Shown: positions 1-25,344 of the stretch, piece by piece | Numbering within the stretch: position 1 is the first letter of the stretch | Layout: every line of letters starts with the position of its first letter | Assembly (NCBI RefSeq): GCF_030936135.1 | Contig: NC_082594.1 | Span: forward strand, 125,340,668-125,404,667 | Direction of reading: 5' to 3' | Source of the DNA: Gavia stellata | Lineage: Eukaryota; Chordata; Aves; Gaviiformes; Gaviidae | DNA length: 64,000 nt | The notes under the pieces: model-generated | What the model was told of the DNA's origin: nothing | What the model saw: only the letters and a program-made list of their open reading frames with translations | Databases searched by the model: none | Program-made: the position numbers and the translations under genes

Positions 1-775
1 GGAGTCTCTTCCAGCGATTCCAGTTTGCAGAAAAGACAACGGATGCCTTGCTGCTCTATCCTTCCTTCTGCATTTTAGATCTTCCTTCCCAATTAAGTAA
101 CTTCAGTTCCTGCCTCTGCATGAAATGTCCCAAGGGACACTGTGAAGGTGTCCTATTTTTGGAAGCTTCTGAACAGGACCAAGGAAATGATCAAAAATCA
201 GAATTTTGTTGCCTTGCTACTTTAAAAAAAAAAACCCAAAGTCTGAGCAACTGAAGCTCTCAGCCTGCAACTTGGGGAGACATCAAATAGTTTTACTCTT
301 TTACATAGTTTTACTTTGTTTATGATCTTCCCTTCACAACCATTAAGCCTAAAAACTGAATTTACAGAAATAGTAACACCAGTGTAACTCAAAGAGTTGT
401 AGCATAAAGCCAGGAATCAAAGAACAAGTGCTGCAAAATGTACTATTGGTAGTGCTCAAATCAGGATAACACAAAATGGTAGCCACATGAAAGGAAATGC
501 TTGAGAGAGAAGAAAATAAATTATTTTTATTAACCTCATCACTATGTCTTCTCTGGAAGAGAAAATTTTACTAGAGTAGGAGAAAGAGGTTAATGTCTAC
601 ATAAAAAAATTTCTCCTTTCAAGTGTCTATGATAATCCGAACAAAAGACTGCTGAAACCTCCAGGAACATCCCACTTTGTTTACAGAGCCCTGAAACACG
701 CCAAGCACGCACGGACATTAAGCCTTGCTCTTACTGGTATTAAGGAAGAGTGTCTTTTGTGGCCACACATCTTAC
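1..775 (-). other. GPR161: GPR161 intron (partial)
   Basis: This stretch lies downstream (on the minus strand) of the GPR161 exon that ends at 776 with a GTAAGA-type donor. It runs off the left edge of the window. It is AT-rich and I see no further exon. The exons for the cytoplasmic C-tail must lie outside the window. Confidence 0.75.
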
Positions 776-2401
776 CTGTGATCCTATTGGAAATGCTGAA
801 TAACCTCGATGTCCTATGCCGCTGAACAAAGGACTCGCGATAATACCGATCCCCAAAGCACATTCCTAGTAGCTCCTTGCGTACTGTCTTGTTCCACAGT
901 CCATAAATTAGTGGATGGCAAATGGCACTGGAAAAGGACAACCAGGTAGCTAATGTCTCCAAGGCAGGGGAAATACTATTTTTTCCCCAAAGTGCCTCTG
1001 ATGTAATGACTACCATGTAAGGTCCCCACGTAATCACAAAAGCACCGATGACAACCAAGATGGTTGTGAAAGCTTTGCACTGGTTGGCTGAGTAGACAAC
1101 CCCTTGGAAAGCGTTCCTTCGGCTGCCAGAAGAGGACGTGGAGGTGCTGGAGTTCTTCCTCCCGTTCCGCTGGGAGTCCTCCTCCACGATGACGACGCTA
1201 CCACAGTGGATTTTGCGAGCCTTAATCCTTGCCACGCGGAATATGAATCCATAGCAGATCGTCATGACCACAAAAGGCAGCAATGCGCACCAGATCTGCC
1301 AAAAGGCAGTGTAGCCAGCCTCTTTATGCCAAGCCGCCACACACATCCACTTGAACTGGTCAAACTCCAAAGACGACCAGCCGAAAAGGGGAGGGAGGCA
1401 GCCAATAAGGGAATGTAGCCACACATATACAAGAGCTACCACTGCTCTGTTGCCTGTTATCTTCATCGGGTAAACCATCGGGTACAGGACAGCATAGTAC
1501 CTGGTGGACAAGAAAAGAAAGAGTCAACAGGAGCACCAAAGACGTACAATAAAAAAAGAACATATTTTAACGACGTTAATATCTACTTCTCTTTTCTCCA
1601 AACCTCGAAGCGGGCTCAGGGACCCTGTTCATAAAAATAATTACATGAAAAAATACGTATCGTTGCAGGCAAGATTGTAAAACTTGGCTGAAGGCACACA
1701 TGCAGCTATTCAATCTGTTCCTACATGCGAGTGCATGCTTAGGGTATAATCTGTAATTTTAAGTCATTATTTCTTGTTTCTCAAGCAGCATGTTATTATA
1801 CCATCAGTAGCTTTAAAAAACTCTAGATGCATGTCTGCATTTTGCATTATTGATGACATAATTTCTTCTGTTCTCTATCAAAATTTCACAAGGGGCTGGA
1901 GGAAGAATGACACTACAATGGTACGCAGCATCATCCACCGTAGCGCTTCTCAACTCTATGATAAACAGCTAACGAGTCACTCTACGGAATGGCTAGGCAA
2001 TTCATCACCGTTCATTAGAAAAGAACTGCTTACCGGTCTATAGCTATGAGTCCAAGAGTCAGCATACTGGCTGAGCTGATCAGCATGTAGAGCAGGGCTG
2101 AGAAATTGCACCAAACGACTCCGAAGATCCATTCCCGCCTGATGGAGCTGGTGACAACAAAAGGTAGCACCAGTACAGAGAGTAGAAAGTTGGAGAGGGT
2201 CAGGCTGAACACAAACTTGTTGCTCAACGTGAGAAGGTAAGACTTCCGATAGAGGGTGACGACAATCACCAGGTTGCCCAAACAGATGAAAATAGCAATG
2301 ACGATTATAGCAATGGACTCTGTTACTCTGACCGCCCCGTCTTCCTGCGTGGTGAGGTTCCTCAGGCCCTTCACATTGCTGAGGGAGGAATTGCTGCTCA
2401 T
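776..2401 (-). CDS. GPR161: GPR161 G protein-coupled receptor, 5' coding part (two exons, 3' end off window)
   Basis: Orphan class A receptor of the primary cilium. In vertebrates it raises basal cAMP/PKA activity and represses Hedgehog signalling. Coding exons on the minus strand are 2401-2034 and 1500-776, joined by a GTAAGC donor and a CAG acceptor at 1503-1501 that split an Arg codon. The first exon carries TM1-TM3 ([20 protein letters not shown] before TM3) and ends in IAID; the second begins RYYAVLYP, so the DRY motif is formed across the junction. The second exon carries TM4-TM7 and a Ser/Thr-rich third intracellular loop ([20 protein letters not shown]). It ends in the ISNRIT segment at a GTAAGA donor, exactly where the human protein continues into its C-tail. 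TM7 has HPLIYG in place of the classical NPxxY. The start chosen is ATG 2401-2399 (MSSNSS), which matches the human N-terminus and has A at -3; a second in-frame ATG lies upstream at 2473. Identity is very secure; the PKA-binding C-tail is not in view. Confidence 0.95.
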
Positions 2402-2473
2402 GGTCAGAGTGTGCAGAGCTGGAGCAGCCAAGACATGCTGAGCGGCTAGAAGCAGAACAACGCTCAGAAACAT
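2399..2473 (-). other. GPR161: Upstream in-frame start of GPR161 (signal-peptide-like extension)
   Basis: An ATG at 2473-2471 is in frame with the conserved GPR161 start. It adds 24 residues beginning [16 protein letters not shown], a hydrophobic stretch followed by Ala/Pro residues that looks like a cleavable signal peptide. Its start context is weak (T at -3, T at +4). The downstream start at 2401 has A at -3. Confidence 0.5.
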
Positions 2474-3539
2474 TCAGGCAAGATTTCTTCAAACTCTCTC
2501 CAAAGGCTGGAGGCCCTTTTGCCTGCGCTAATTAAAATTTACCTGTAGGATGCAGGAAACCATTTTAGATGGGAAAGCGAAGGGGCAGGAAATTGCCTAT
2601 GGGTACACCAAAGAGGTCCATGACAGAGCCAAGCCTAGAACAGGGAAGAAACTGTCTAAAAGACAAAAAGAGGTGGAGGGGAAAAACAAGGAAGAAAATT
2701 AGCACATTTTACTTAGAAAATTTTCTAAGGATCTTACTTGTTTCTAAGCTATACTTACCAGTTGTGCATCTCAGTCCCTTCATTTGGGCTGTGAAGAAAC
2801 GAGAATGTCACTATCAGTCTTTGTCTCTCTCACTTTAAAAAAAAATTACTTTTTTTTTAATTCTGCCTGTTTATCCTGATTGTTACCCTGTATTCTGCCT
2901 ATGCAGCATTTGCTGGTGGTCGGTGGATGCCTGGCTAGTCATACCCTGCTGACTCTTTCTTAACAGTTGCTAAGTAACATTCAAAGACTCAGGGATAATT
3001 GCATGTACTCTCCTAACATCACTTCTCCGTGTTCATAATCACCTAAGCTAGAGCGGTGATTCTATTTTACTGCTAATACCAAAAGACTGGGGGAACTGGG
3101 TTTCTGTACATGAGGTTCGAAAGACACTTCCTCGCATTAAGCTGTGGGCCACCCTACAGAAATGTAACCTGTATAACGGGCCACCCTACAGAAATGTAAC
3201 CTGTTTAACCCCCGACTTCTCACTGTTAGCATCCATCCCGCTGAGTCACAACCTTGTTTTGTGAAACCTTGGTGTTCCTCCCAATTTCTTAACAGCCTTT
3301 TCCCCGCTGTCTCCAACAGGCACTCCTATCTACTTCATCCAGTCCTTCCCCCATCTGCTGGCCAGCACACTGAAGAAAAAACTCCACCAAAAATGCAAAT
3401 ATGCAAACCAGAAAACTGAAGAGTCCGCCAATTAATACCCAGCTGATATTAGCACTGGGTGGAAATGAGGGACTCGGGGAAAGTTCTCTCAGCTAACTCA
3501 GTGCCTGCGCCCACCCATCGCTCCCAAAGGGCCAGGGGT
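2474..3539 (-). other. GPR161: Probable 5' intron/UTR region of GPR161
   Basis: This is AT-rich sequence between the first coding exon and the CpG island. On the minus strand a CAG/GTAAAT donor-like junction lies near 2543 and an AG acceptor-like site near 2525. A small non-coding exon is therefore possible, but I cannot prove it. A 32-bp tandem duplication lies at 3146-3209. No protein-coding gene is seen. Confidence 0.4.
3146..3209. repeat. Two-copy 32-bp direct tandem repeat
   Basis: The units are 3146-3177 and 3178-3209. Both start GGGCCACCCTACAGAAATG and differ at one position (GTATAAC versus GTTTAAC). The near-identity suggests a recent local duplication upstream of GPR161. Confidence 0.95.
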
Positions 3540-4680
3540 ACTCACAGCACACACGCTTCCATCTGCCCGGCTGCTGCGGCCTCAGGCAGCGACGTCGGGC
3601 TGCAGAGCCGCCTTTTTTCCATTTTGATCCGTGCTTTCCTAAGAGCATAATTAAAGACATTACCGGGCCGTGCTTTGTAAACCAGTAGCTCCTCTCCAGC
3701 GAAGCTGCCTGCCGGCTGTTTGGGAAAGCGCTTCTCCTCAAGTTTCTCCCCGAACATGCCCGCACCGCCTCCGGGAGCCTCCGCAGCGCCTTTGGACTGG
3801 TGGTTTTGGGAAGGCGGCCACCCCCGAGGGGCCGCGGCCGCGCCCCGGCGACGCCCGGGGCATCTGCTGCTCCCCGTCCCCTCACGGCCCCGCGGCCCGC
3901 CCGAGGAGGGGGGACATCCCACCCCTGCCCGGCTGCGGGCACACACAAAGCCAGCGGCCTCCAGCTGGAGATGCGGTGGGGAGAGAGGGGGTCGCCATTT
4001 TGCCCCCGCGCTCCCTCCGGCGGCGAACAAAGGGCGGGGGTAGGGTCCTCCCTCCCGGGCACCCATCGACACCCCCCGCCCTCCCAAGCCTGCCCCGCCG
4101 CTCCCGCTGCCCCCCGCCCCGCCCGCTGGTACTGGCGCCGGCACCGCACTCACCGCCCGCCGCCACCGCCGCCAGGGCGGGAGGTTTCGGGTTACAGCGC
4201 CCCAGACCCCCCACAGCCGCCGCCGGCCGAGAGGCCCCGAGCCGCGGCCCGACCTCCCCCCCACCCCGCCATGGCCATGCCCCTGCCCCTCCCCGGCGGC
4301 CCGCCCCGCCGCGCCCCCTCCCCGGCCTCGCCGCCCGCCATTTTCTCTGCGGCCGCCCCCCGGGCTGGTCCCGCAACGGGGCGGGGAGCGTGGGGCCGCC
4401 ACGACACCCCGTTCCGGGGAGGGGGGGCTCCCCCGGCCGGGCCGCTCCGCCGCCGCAGGAAGAGTCCCGCCATGACCCGGCTGCAGCGGGGCACCGCACG
4501 TACCCCGCGGGCCCGCCCCGAGGCACGGCCGCGGCTCCCCGACGCCGCAGGGCTCCGCGCACCCCTCCTTCGCTGGAAACGCAGGAGCGCAGTTAAACGG
4601 GGGAACCCCATTTTACACAGGGCGGGTGAAGGGCCTTGCGCTGGCACACAGCGCGAGTCAGTGGCAGGGAGGGGCGGATC
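3540..4680 (-). promoter_or_regulatory. GPR161: CpG island, probable GPR161 promoter/first exons
   Basis: Dense CpG and high GC, strongest at 3760-4560. It lies about 1.1-2.2 kb upstream of the GPR161 start. Two minus-strand donors of the strong GTGAGT type are visible: one ends a potential exon at 3546, the other at 4154. Either could be a non-coding first exon. Long open frames on both strands here are a by-product of GC content and resemble no protein I know. Confidence 0.7.
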
Positions 4681-5290
4681 CCAATTGCTACACTTCCTAG
4701 ACCCCAAAATGTTGCTAAAAGTAACACAGAGCCGTTTTGGGGACGAGTTCACCCCCCCGCACCTGAAGCAAAACGCAGCTGGGCCCAGCACACAGGGTGA
4801 ACGATAATTAAATGCCACACTGTGCATCCCGAACTCCCAGCTTCCCCGTATCCCGGCGAGGCCCTGAAGCACAGCAGACAACCGCTCTGCCTCGAGCTTT
4901 GCTGCGCTGTTTGCTCTGTGATTTGGAAGGGATGGAGGTTTTTTTATGACATGGGCATCAGGTTCCTGCGGCCGCTGTCTCTGCCTGCCCTGGCACTGCC
5001 GCCTGCCCAACAGCCGGACCGTGGGTCGTGCCCCCATGCCAAGGGGAGTCAGCTCGTCCTTTTGACGATGCAGAACAGCAACACCATCAGTGCTGGAATA
5101 GTGAATTACGTGCAATTCTCAACCACTTCTACCAATGCTTTTCTACAGGATTTTAAGCTTACCATGCCATCACACTTTGACATTTTTTAAATATCATCTT
5201 CGGAAAGCGTTCAAGAAGATATCCAACCAGCACAGGAGATTCCACACGTATGTCTGCGCCTACAGGTGTAGCATCTAGAACAGCACCGCG
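4681..5290. other. Inter-island spacer
   Basis: This is less CpG-rich DNA between the GPR161 and TIPRL islands. No conserved coding exon, repeat or RNA gene is recognised. Confidence 0.5.
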
Positions 5291-6077
5291 CCTCTGTGTG
5301 TTGGCGCGAGAGAGAGCTAGGTAACGCCTGCCGAACCTCCGGGTCTGGCAAGGGACCGTCAGGGCTCAGGAGCTCCCCGTGACCGCTCCCACCCGCCCGC
5401 TCGCCCGCAGCACGGCCGCAGGAGCGCTGCCTCAGCGTACAAGCCCGCCGCCCCCGAGCTCCGCGCCTAGCCCCCACCGCAGGACCAGGGCCGCCCTGCC
5501 GCTCTCTGGCTGGGCTCGGAAGTACCACGGGGGCGCGGCTGGAGGCGCGAACACGGGCCGGGCGCACGCACGTCTTGCACCGGCTGCTGCGGCCGCTGCA
5601 GCCCGGTCCCCCGGGAACAGGGGCTCCGGTGCGCTCGCTGCCCCTTCGCGCCCAGCTGCACACCGCGGGGCCAGGCAGAGGAGGCCGGAGACGCCCCTCT
5701 CCCGCGGCGGGCGGGAACAGGCACGCAGCTCCTGCCCGCGCTCTCACCGCGCAGCACGACGGCTCTTGGGGCGCCGAGGAGCCCCGGGCCCGCGGCCATC
5801 GCCCCCCGCTGAGCCGCGCCGCGGGAACCTCCCGCCCTCACCGCCCGCCCCACGTCACCTCCTGCCGCCGCACAGCTTCCGGGCTGCGCGCGCAGGGGCG
5901 CGCCCCCGGAAGCGGAAGTCCCTTGAGGCAGCGGTTCTGGCGGCGCCGGTGCTGCCGTTAGGGGTGTAGGGGCTGCGGTGAAGAGGTGAGGCGAGGTGAG
6001 GCGGGGCGGGCTCCGCCGCCGCCCCTTCCGGCCCCTCCTGCTCTCTCCTCGGTGGGGCCTTCCCCCTCGCCTCCGCC

Positions 6078-14650
<8,573 letters not shown>

Positions 14651-14735
14651 ATGTGACGACTTATGGACTTGAAGTAGACTGGAGATAATGTGATCGTGTA
14701 ACCATTGCCATGCGGGGGGGTTTCACTACTAGTGG

Positions 14736-14741
14736 AATAAA
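14736..14741 (+). terminator. TIPRL: Proximal polyadenylation signal of TIPRL
   Basis: AATAAA 86 nt downstream of the TAA, in the context GTGGAATAAAGAATTTGG. The downstream sequence is T-rich. Probably one of several sites used. Confidence 0.5.
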
Positions 14742-16172
14742 GAATTTGGCTAATTTTTCTGTAGCCTTGAGAGAAAACATTTCAAGCAGGTTTTGCTAAT
14801 GGTGTTTTTTGTTGGTTTTTAGGGTTTTTTTAACCTGTATCTGGAGTTAATGATAGACTGGTGGTGAGTTACAGTCTTCTGTGGCGTTGCAGAAAGACTC
14901 ACTATTAAGAGTCTGGGTTCTGTTTAGTTCACTGGTTAGGCAGGAGTGTTGTCTCAACCCTCCACCACAAACACTTCTATGAAGATTTTGTTATTGCTGC
15001 TTCAGATACTAAGAGACTACTGGAGTTGTTAGATTGGCACGATTTTATTTTTATTGAGAAATCATCTACAGTAAAAAAAAATTAAAAATATCTTTTCCTC
15101 TGCATTTATTTTGAGCTGTCAGTTCTAAACTACACATTTTGCTTGGCTTCCCCTGCTGTGAGCTGATAACCTACTAAGTTACTTCGTGGAGTCTCTGATC
15201 CAGACTCTAAGTTAAAGAATATTAATTTCATCTGAAGATAGGTTTAAGAAGAAAAAAAAAAAATTGCATTTGTTTGACCCTATAAAGGTAAAGTTACCTT
15301 ATTTGTGGGGCATTAACTCCAGAGCAGGAGAAAAGCAGGAGGTTAATGGAGACACACTGGTTCTCTTCACAAATAGTGGTTTAATCTGATGTCAGCCAGA
15401 TTTCTCTGGGCAGTTCTGGAGACTATTGCTTGGGGTCTGTATACTGCTACAGTCACGTACTATAGTGGAAACGCACTGTACGGTATTCACCTTCTGTTGG
15501 ACATATCGGATGGTGCCCGTGTATGATGGTTATACTGCCCTGACAGTCAAATTGCTAGATTGCAGAGAGGGGTGTTTCATCTCTAATCCCTAAAGGATGC
15601 TGGTGTTTGCAGTTTGAGAAATGAGAGCCTATGTAGCCTTTAAAGGGATGCTAACATGTATTCCAGATACATTGTTTTGGTTTATTTTTAAAATTCTTTA
15701 AGTTCTGCTATTAACAGAAGTGTGATCACATGTATAGTCATGGTTTTAACTCAATACTTTGTAGACTAAACTTTAAATATTTGTATTGCTTTTAGAAATC
15801 TTAAATTATGTTAATGGTTTGGCCTAAGAATGGGGGAGCTAAACAGGCTTGTCTAGGTTTACTGCCCACACTCAGTGAAGTGCAAGAAGCAAATGACTGT
15901 AGCGAAAAGCACGCCTTGTGGTTTAAGGTGGTGGCAGATAAGAATGTGTACACATTCTGATGTCTTGGAGTTTTTTGTTTAAAAATCTTCATATTCTACA
16001 CTGCATGGCTTAATAGAAACAACCCACCCCAAAACCTGGTATTTAACCAGGTCTTTTGAGAAAAGGTTTTCACTTAGAGAAGACCCCAAGGTTTTTAGAA
16101 AAAAGTCTACTACCATCTAAGTGACTGTTTTCTTAATAAAAACAAGCAACACACTTTGTTTCACTTTTATTT

Positions 16173-16380
16173 GAGGCAGCCTGGTCTAGTGGATTGATCA
16201 TCAGGTGGAAAGGTGGGAACTAACTGCAGTTTTTCCTGCATCACTGATTCACTCTAACCACAGGGAAGTGACTTCTCTGAGCCTCAGCTCCCTGCCTGTA
16301 AAAATGAGAGTTAATACATGCCTATCTCACTGAGGGTTTGTGAGGATTATTTTGTAAAAAGTTATTGATGAGAATATTTT
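16173..16380 (+). mobile_element. Ancient MIR-type core-SINE fragment
   Basis: The strand reads through the parts of a MIR-like SINE in order: a head (GCCTGGTCTAGTGGATTGA), the core (GAAGTGACTTCTCTGAGCCTC) and the 3' part (CCTGCCTGTAAAAATGAGAG, then CTATCTCACTGAGGGTTTGT, GAGGATTA). The element is old and degraded but readable over about 200 bp. Family assignment (MIR versus an amniote relative) is from memory of the consensus. Confidence 0.8.
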
Positions 16381-17481
16381 TTTCCTGAATACACCTTCAG
16401 TCTTTTCTCTGGAATCTTTTGGAAAGGATTACTGCAAAAAATCTTATGATCGTAGGATAAAATTAGTTAAGAGAATTGAAATTAAACAGTTTCTGAAAGA
16501 AATTATTATCAGCCAGACATGATCTGAGTGAGTAATTTATGGCCACTTTGAAATAGAGGTGCGCTCCTCTGTATTCCCCATATGAGTCCTAAATTCTGTT
16601 GGGTTTTTTTTTCATCTTCCTGCACCTGTTTCCTAAAGATTTTAGTGTCAGATGAAGAAGGGGCTGTGAATGAATGCAGCATGGAAGTGATCAAAATTCA
16701 TTTGGTAACAGAAGATTATTTAGGTCCACTCCAGTGATATAGGGATAGGGGGAGAGAGTGAAAAGGAAGGGAACAACGAAGTGAAGAGAGATTTTGCTGG
16801 TGGAAGTAAATCATGGTACTTCTTTTACTTTAAGCATATATTATTTTACATGCCTTAAAGGCTTATAAAAACACACTTTAAAGCTGGTAGTGACCGAGAG
16901 GAGAGCTGATGTAGTGCTAGCATGAGGGAAACTATATCTACATTTGCTAATTAAAATTATGATTTGGGTTTGGTCAGTGATGCTAACATTAAGCTCCACT
17001 GGGCTGAAGTATAATGCGTGGGGGACCCACAGAATCGGCACCTAGCACTGAAAAGGGTGCTCTGCATGTTTAGCTTATACTGTGTATTTTACCTTGTCCA
17101 TCATACATACTGATTTGTGACCTGTTGATACAGTTGTCTTGAATGGACTTGAATCCTGACTCTATAGATATGTGATATCCATCTATTTTGGGTGCTGTGC
17201 ATTTAAGTGAAACACACATGTTGGGGAAATCACAAGAACATGTTTAGGAAGTTACAGTTACTGCAAAGTAAAACTTGGAGCACTTTGTGACTCTCTCGTA
17301 TCACACAAATTATCAATAAGCAGTGGTATAAACTGGTGTACCGCAAGTGCTCTGGTACAGATTTTCCGCAGAAAAGTACCACTTTGGATACACAATTTTA
17401 GGGGGAGGGAGCGGGGTGATTCTCCAGCTGTTTTGTGGCAAGTTTAATGTGGCAGTTTATATTCTTTCTTGTATGTTGCTA

Positions 17482-17533
17482 AATAAAATGTACCAAACGT
17501 TTTATAGTTCTGTTTTTATCTGAGCAAAATAAA
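17482..17533 (+). terminator. TIPRL: Distal polyadenylation signals of TIPRL
   Basis: AATAAA at 17482-17487 and again at 17528-17533, separated by T-rich sequence, before the SFT2D2 CpG island begins. These are the best candidates for the end of the long TIPRL transcript. Confidence 0.5.
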
Positions 17534-18511
17534 CCGAAATATCTACTCCTGATGCTGAATTTCACATGCTATTAAGATGTTGCATCCATGTGCCTTTGCC
17601 TGTTACCAGACCACTCTGTCTAGTTATGAAAATAAGGTGAGACTTTTTCAGAACAGGGGAAGAGCCGGAGTAGCGGGAGCAAAATGAAATCTGTATTACT
17701 ATTTCTATAAGCTTCACTGTTGCCAAGTAATGGATTGAGAAGTGGTGGGAGGAGGTAGGATACAACCAGAGAAGTAGAACTGGCAGAGGGCATCGACTGT
17801 ATTTTCTGAAGTCTGGAAAACACTGGGAGGGTTTGTTTGTCAGCTATTTTATGCTTGGAAGAGTAAGAAGTGCTTGACTCTTAGGGAAAGTGGGAGTGTT
17901 TGCTGTCTCCTGCACAAACCCAAACCGAACCTCTAACTTACTACGAAGATAATCTCTCTGCCACATGAACCTGGGAGCCGGCGCTAGGCTGGTCTTTCCA
18001 ATCTCACTGGTTTGGAAGGCCTGCAGTACCGGGGTTCGTGCTCCCGCTCCGGGAGAGCCGCCACGGGACGGCGGGACCCGCCACGCCATTCCCAGGACCC
18101 TTCTCCCCTCAGCGTCTCCCACCCGGCCGCCCCCGACCGCCCGGCACCGCCGCAGGAGACGGAGCTGCCCGGGCGGGCCGGGCTCCGAGCGCAGGGCTCT
18201 CCGGCGCGGCGCTGCTCGGGGCGCCTCCAGCCCACCCCCGCGCCGGGCCCCGCTGCCCCGGGGGGACGCGCCGGCACTTCGCCCCTCGTGAAGTCCGGGA
18301 GGCGGCTGCTTTCCCCCCGCCTCACCCCCTCCCGGCGGACTACATCCCCCGGCAGCCTCCGCGCCGTCGCCGCCGGCCTTCATCTACCTGCCGAGCGCAG
18401 GTAGCCCGCCGTGGCGCGGTGCGTGCCGGGGCTGGTAGTCCCTGAGGAGGGGAAGGGCGGTCCGGCCGTGCGTGGGGCAGAGCCGCTCGGGCGCGGGTCG
18501 AGGCGGGCGGC

Positions 18512-24783
<6,272 letters not shown>

Positions 24784-25289
24784 CAGGAATACTGGATGCT
24801 TCACAAAGTTCTAGGACGTATAGTAGAACTATGATAAGATCACTGTGTATGATTTTCCTACTTCTGTCTTAAACATGTGCCTTTCGGCTTGTTGTTAACA
24901 CAAGGAGCTTTAAATCCGGTGTATGCAATTGCTTGGTTTTGTAAGCAATGGTGTCTGTAGGACAGGGTGCTCGTGATCAAATGAAGTTCACTCTGGCAGA
25001 AGAACTGGGCAGAGATCCAGAATTTGTTATGATAATTCTTATGTAAAATCATGTATTTGTTTTGTTTTGCAAAACTGACAAAGTAATACGTGAAGTCTGT
25101 AAAATGGAGACCTTGACTCTGATGGGACTATGCCAGTCTAGAGGATTTCTTTTGCAAGTTGCCAACTGATTTCTTACTGACAGCTTTTTTTTTTTTTTAA
25201 TAGCCTTATGTCACTTAATCTTTGCACTGTTTGCCTTGGATAATGGAATATTGGTTTTCTTTCTTTTCCTGTCTTTTGCAAAATTTTAG

Positions 25290-25344
25290 GTTTATGAGAC
25301 TTCTAAAAGATTTAATTCCAAATGAAAAGATTGTTTTGGACTAA
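25290..25344 (+). other. SFT2D2: Candidate alternative last coding exon of SFT2D2
   Basis: A good pyrimidine tract and TTTTAG acceptor (25288-25289) precede 25290. Joined to exon 7 in the same phase as exon 8, it would read FMRLLKDLIPNEKIVLD and then TAA at 25342-25344. It would replace the conserved DAVKKC tail. Seen in sequence only; it could be chance. Confidence 0.25.

Larger units (their letters stand above)
14651..17950 (+). other. TIPRL: TIPRL 3' UTR and flank
   Basis: This AT-rich region follows the TIPRL stop and has no coding exon. Several AATAAA hexamers could end the transcript: 14736-14741 (86 nt after the stop), 16135-16140, 17482-17487 and 17528-17533. The distal pair is followed by T/GT-rich sequence, which favours a long 3' UTR of about 2.9 kb, with the proximal site giving a short form. 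A MIR-type SINE at about 16173-16380 would then lie inside the UTR. Confidence 0.6.

Noticed and set aside
3670-4807. Long open frames (up to 335 codons) on both strands in the GC island near GPR161
   Set aside because: They are Pro/Arg/Ala-rich, overlap each other in many frames and match no family; high GC removes stop codons by chance.
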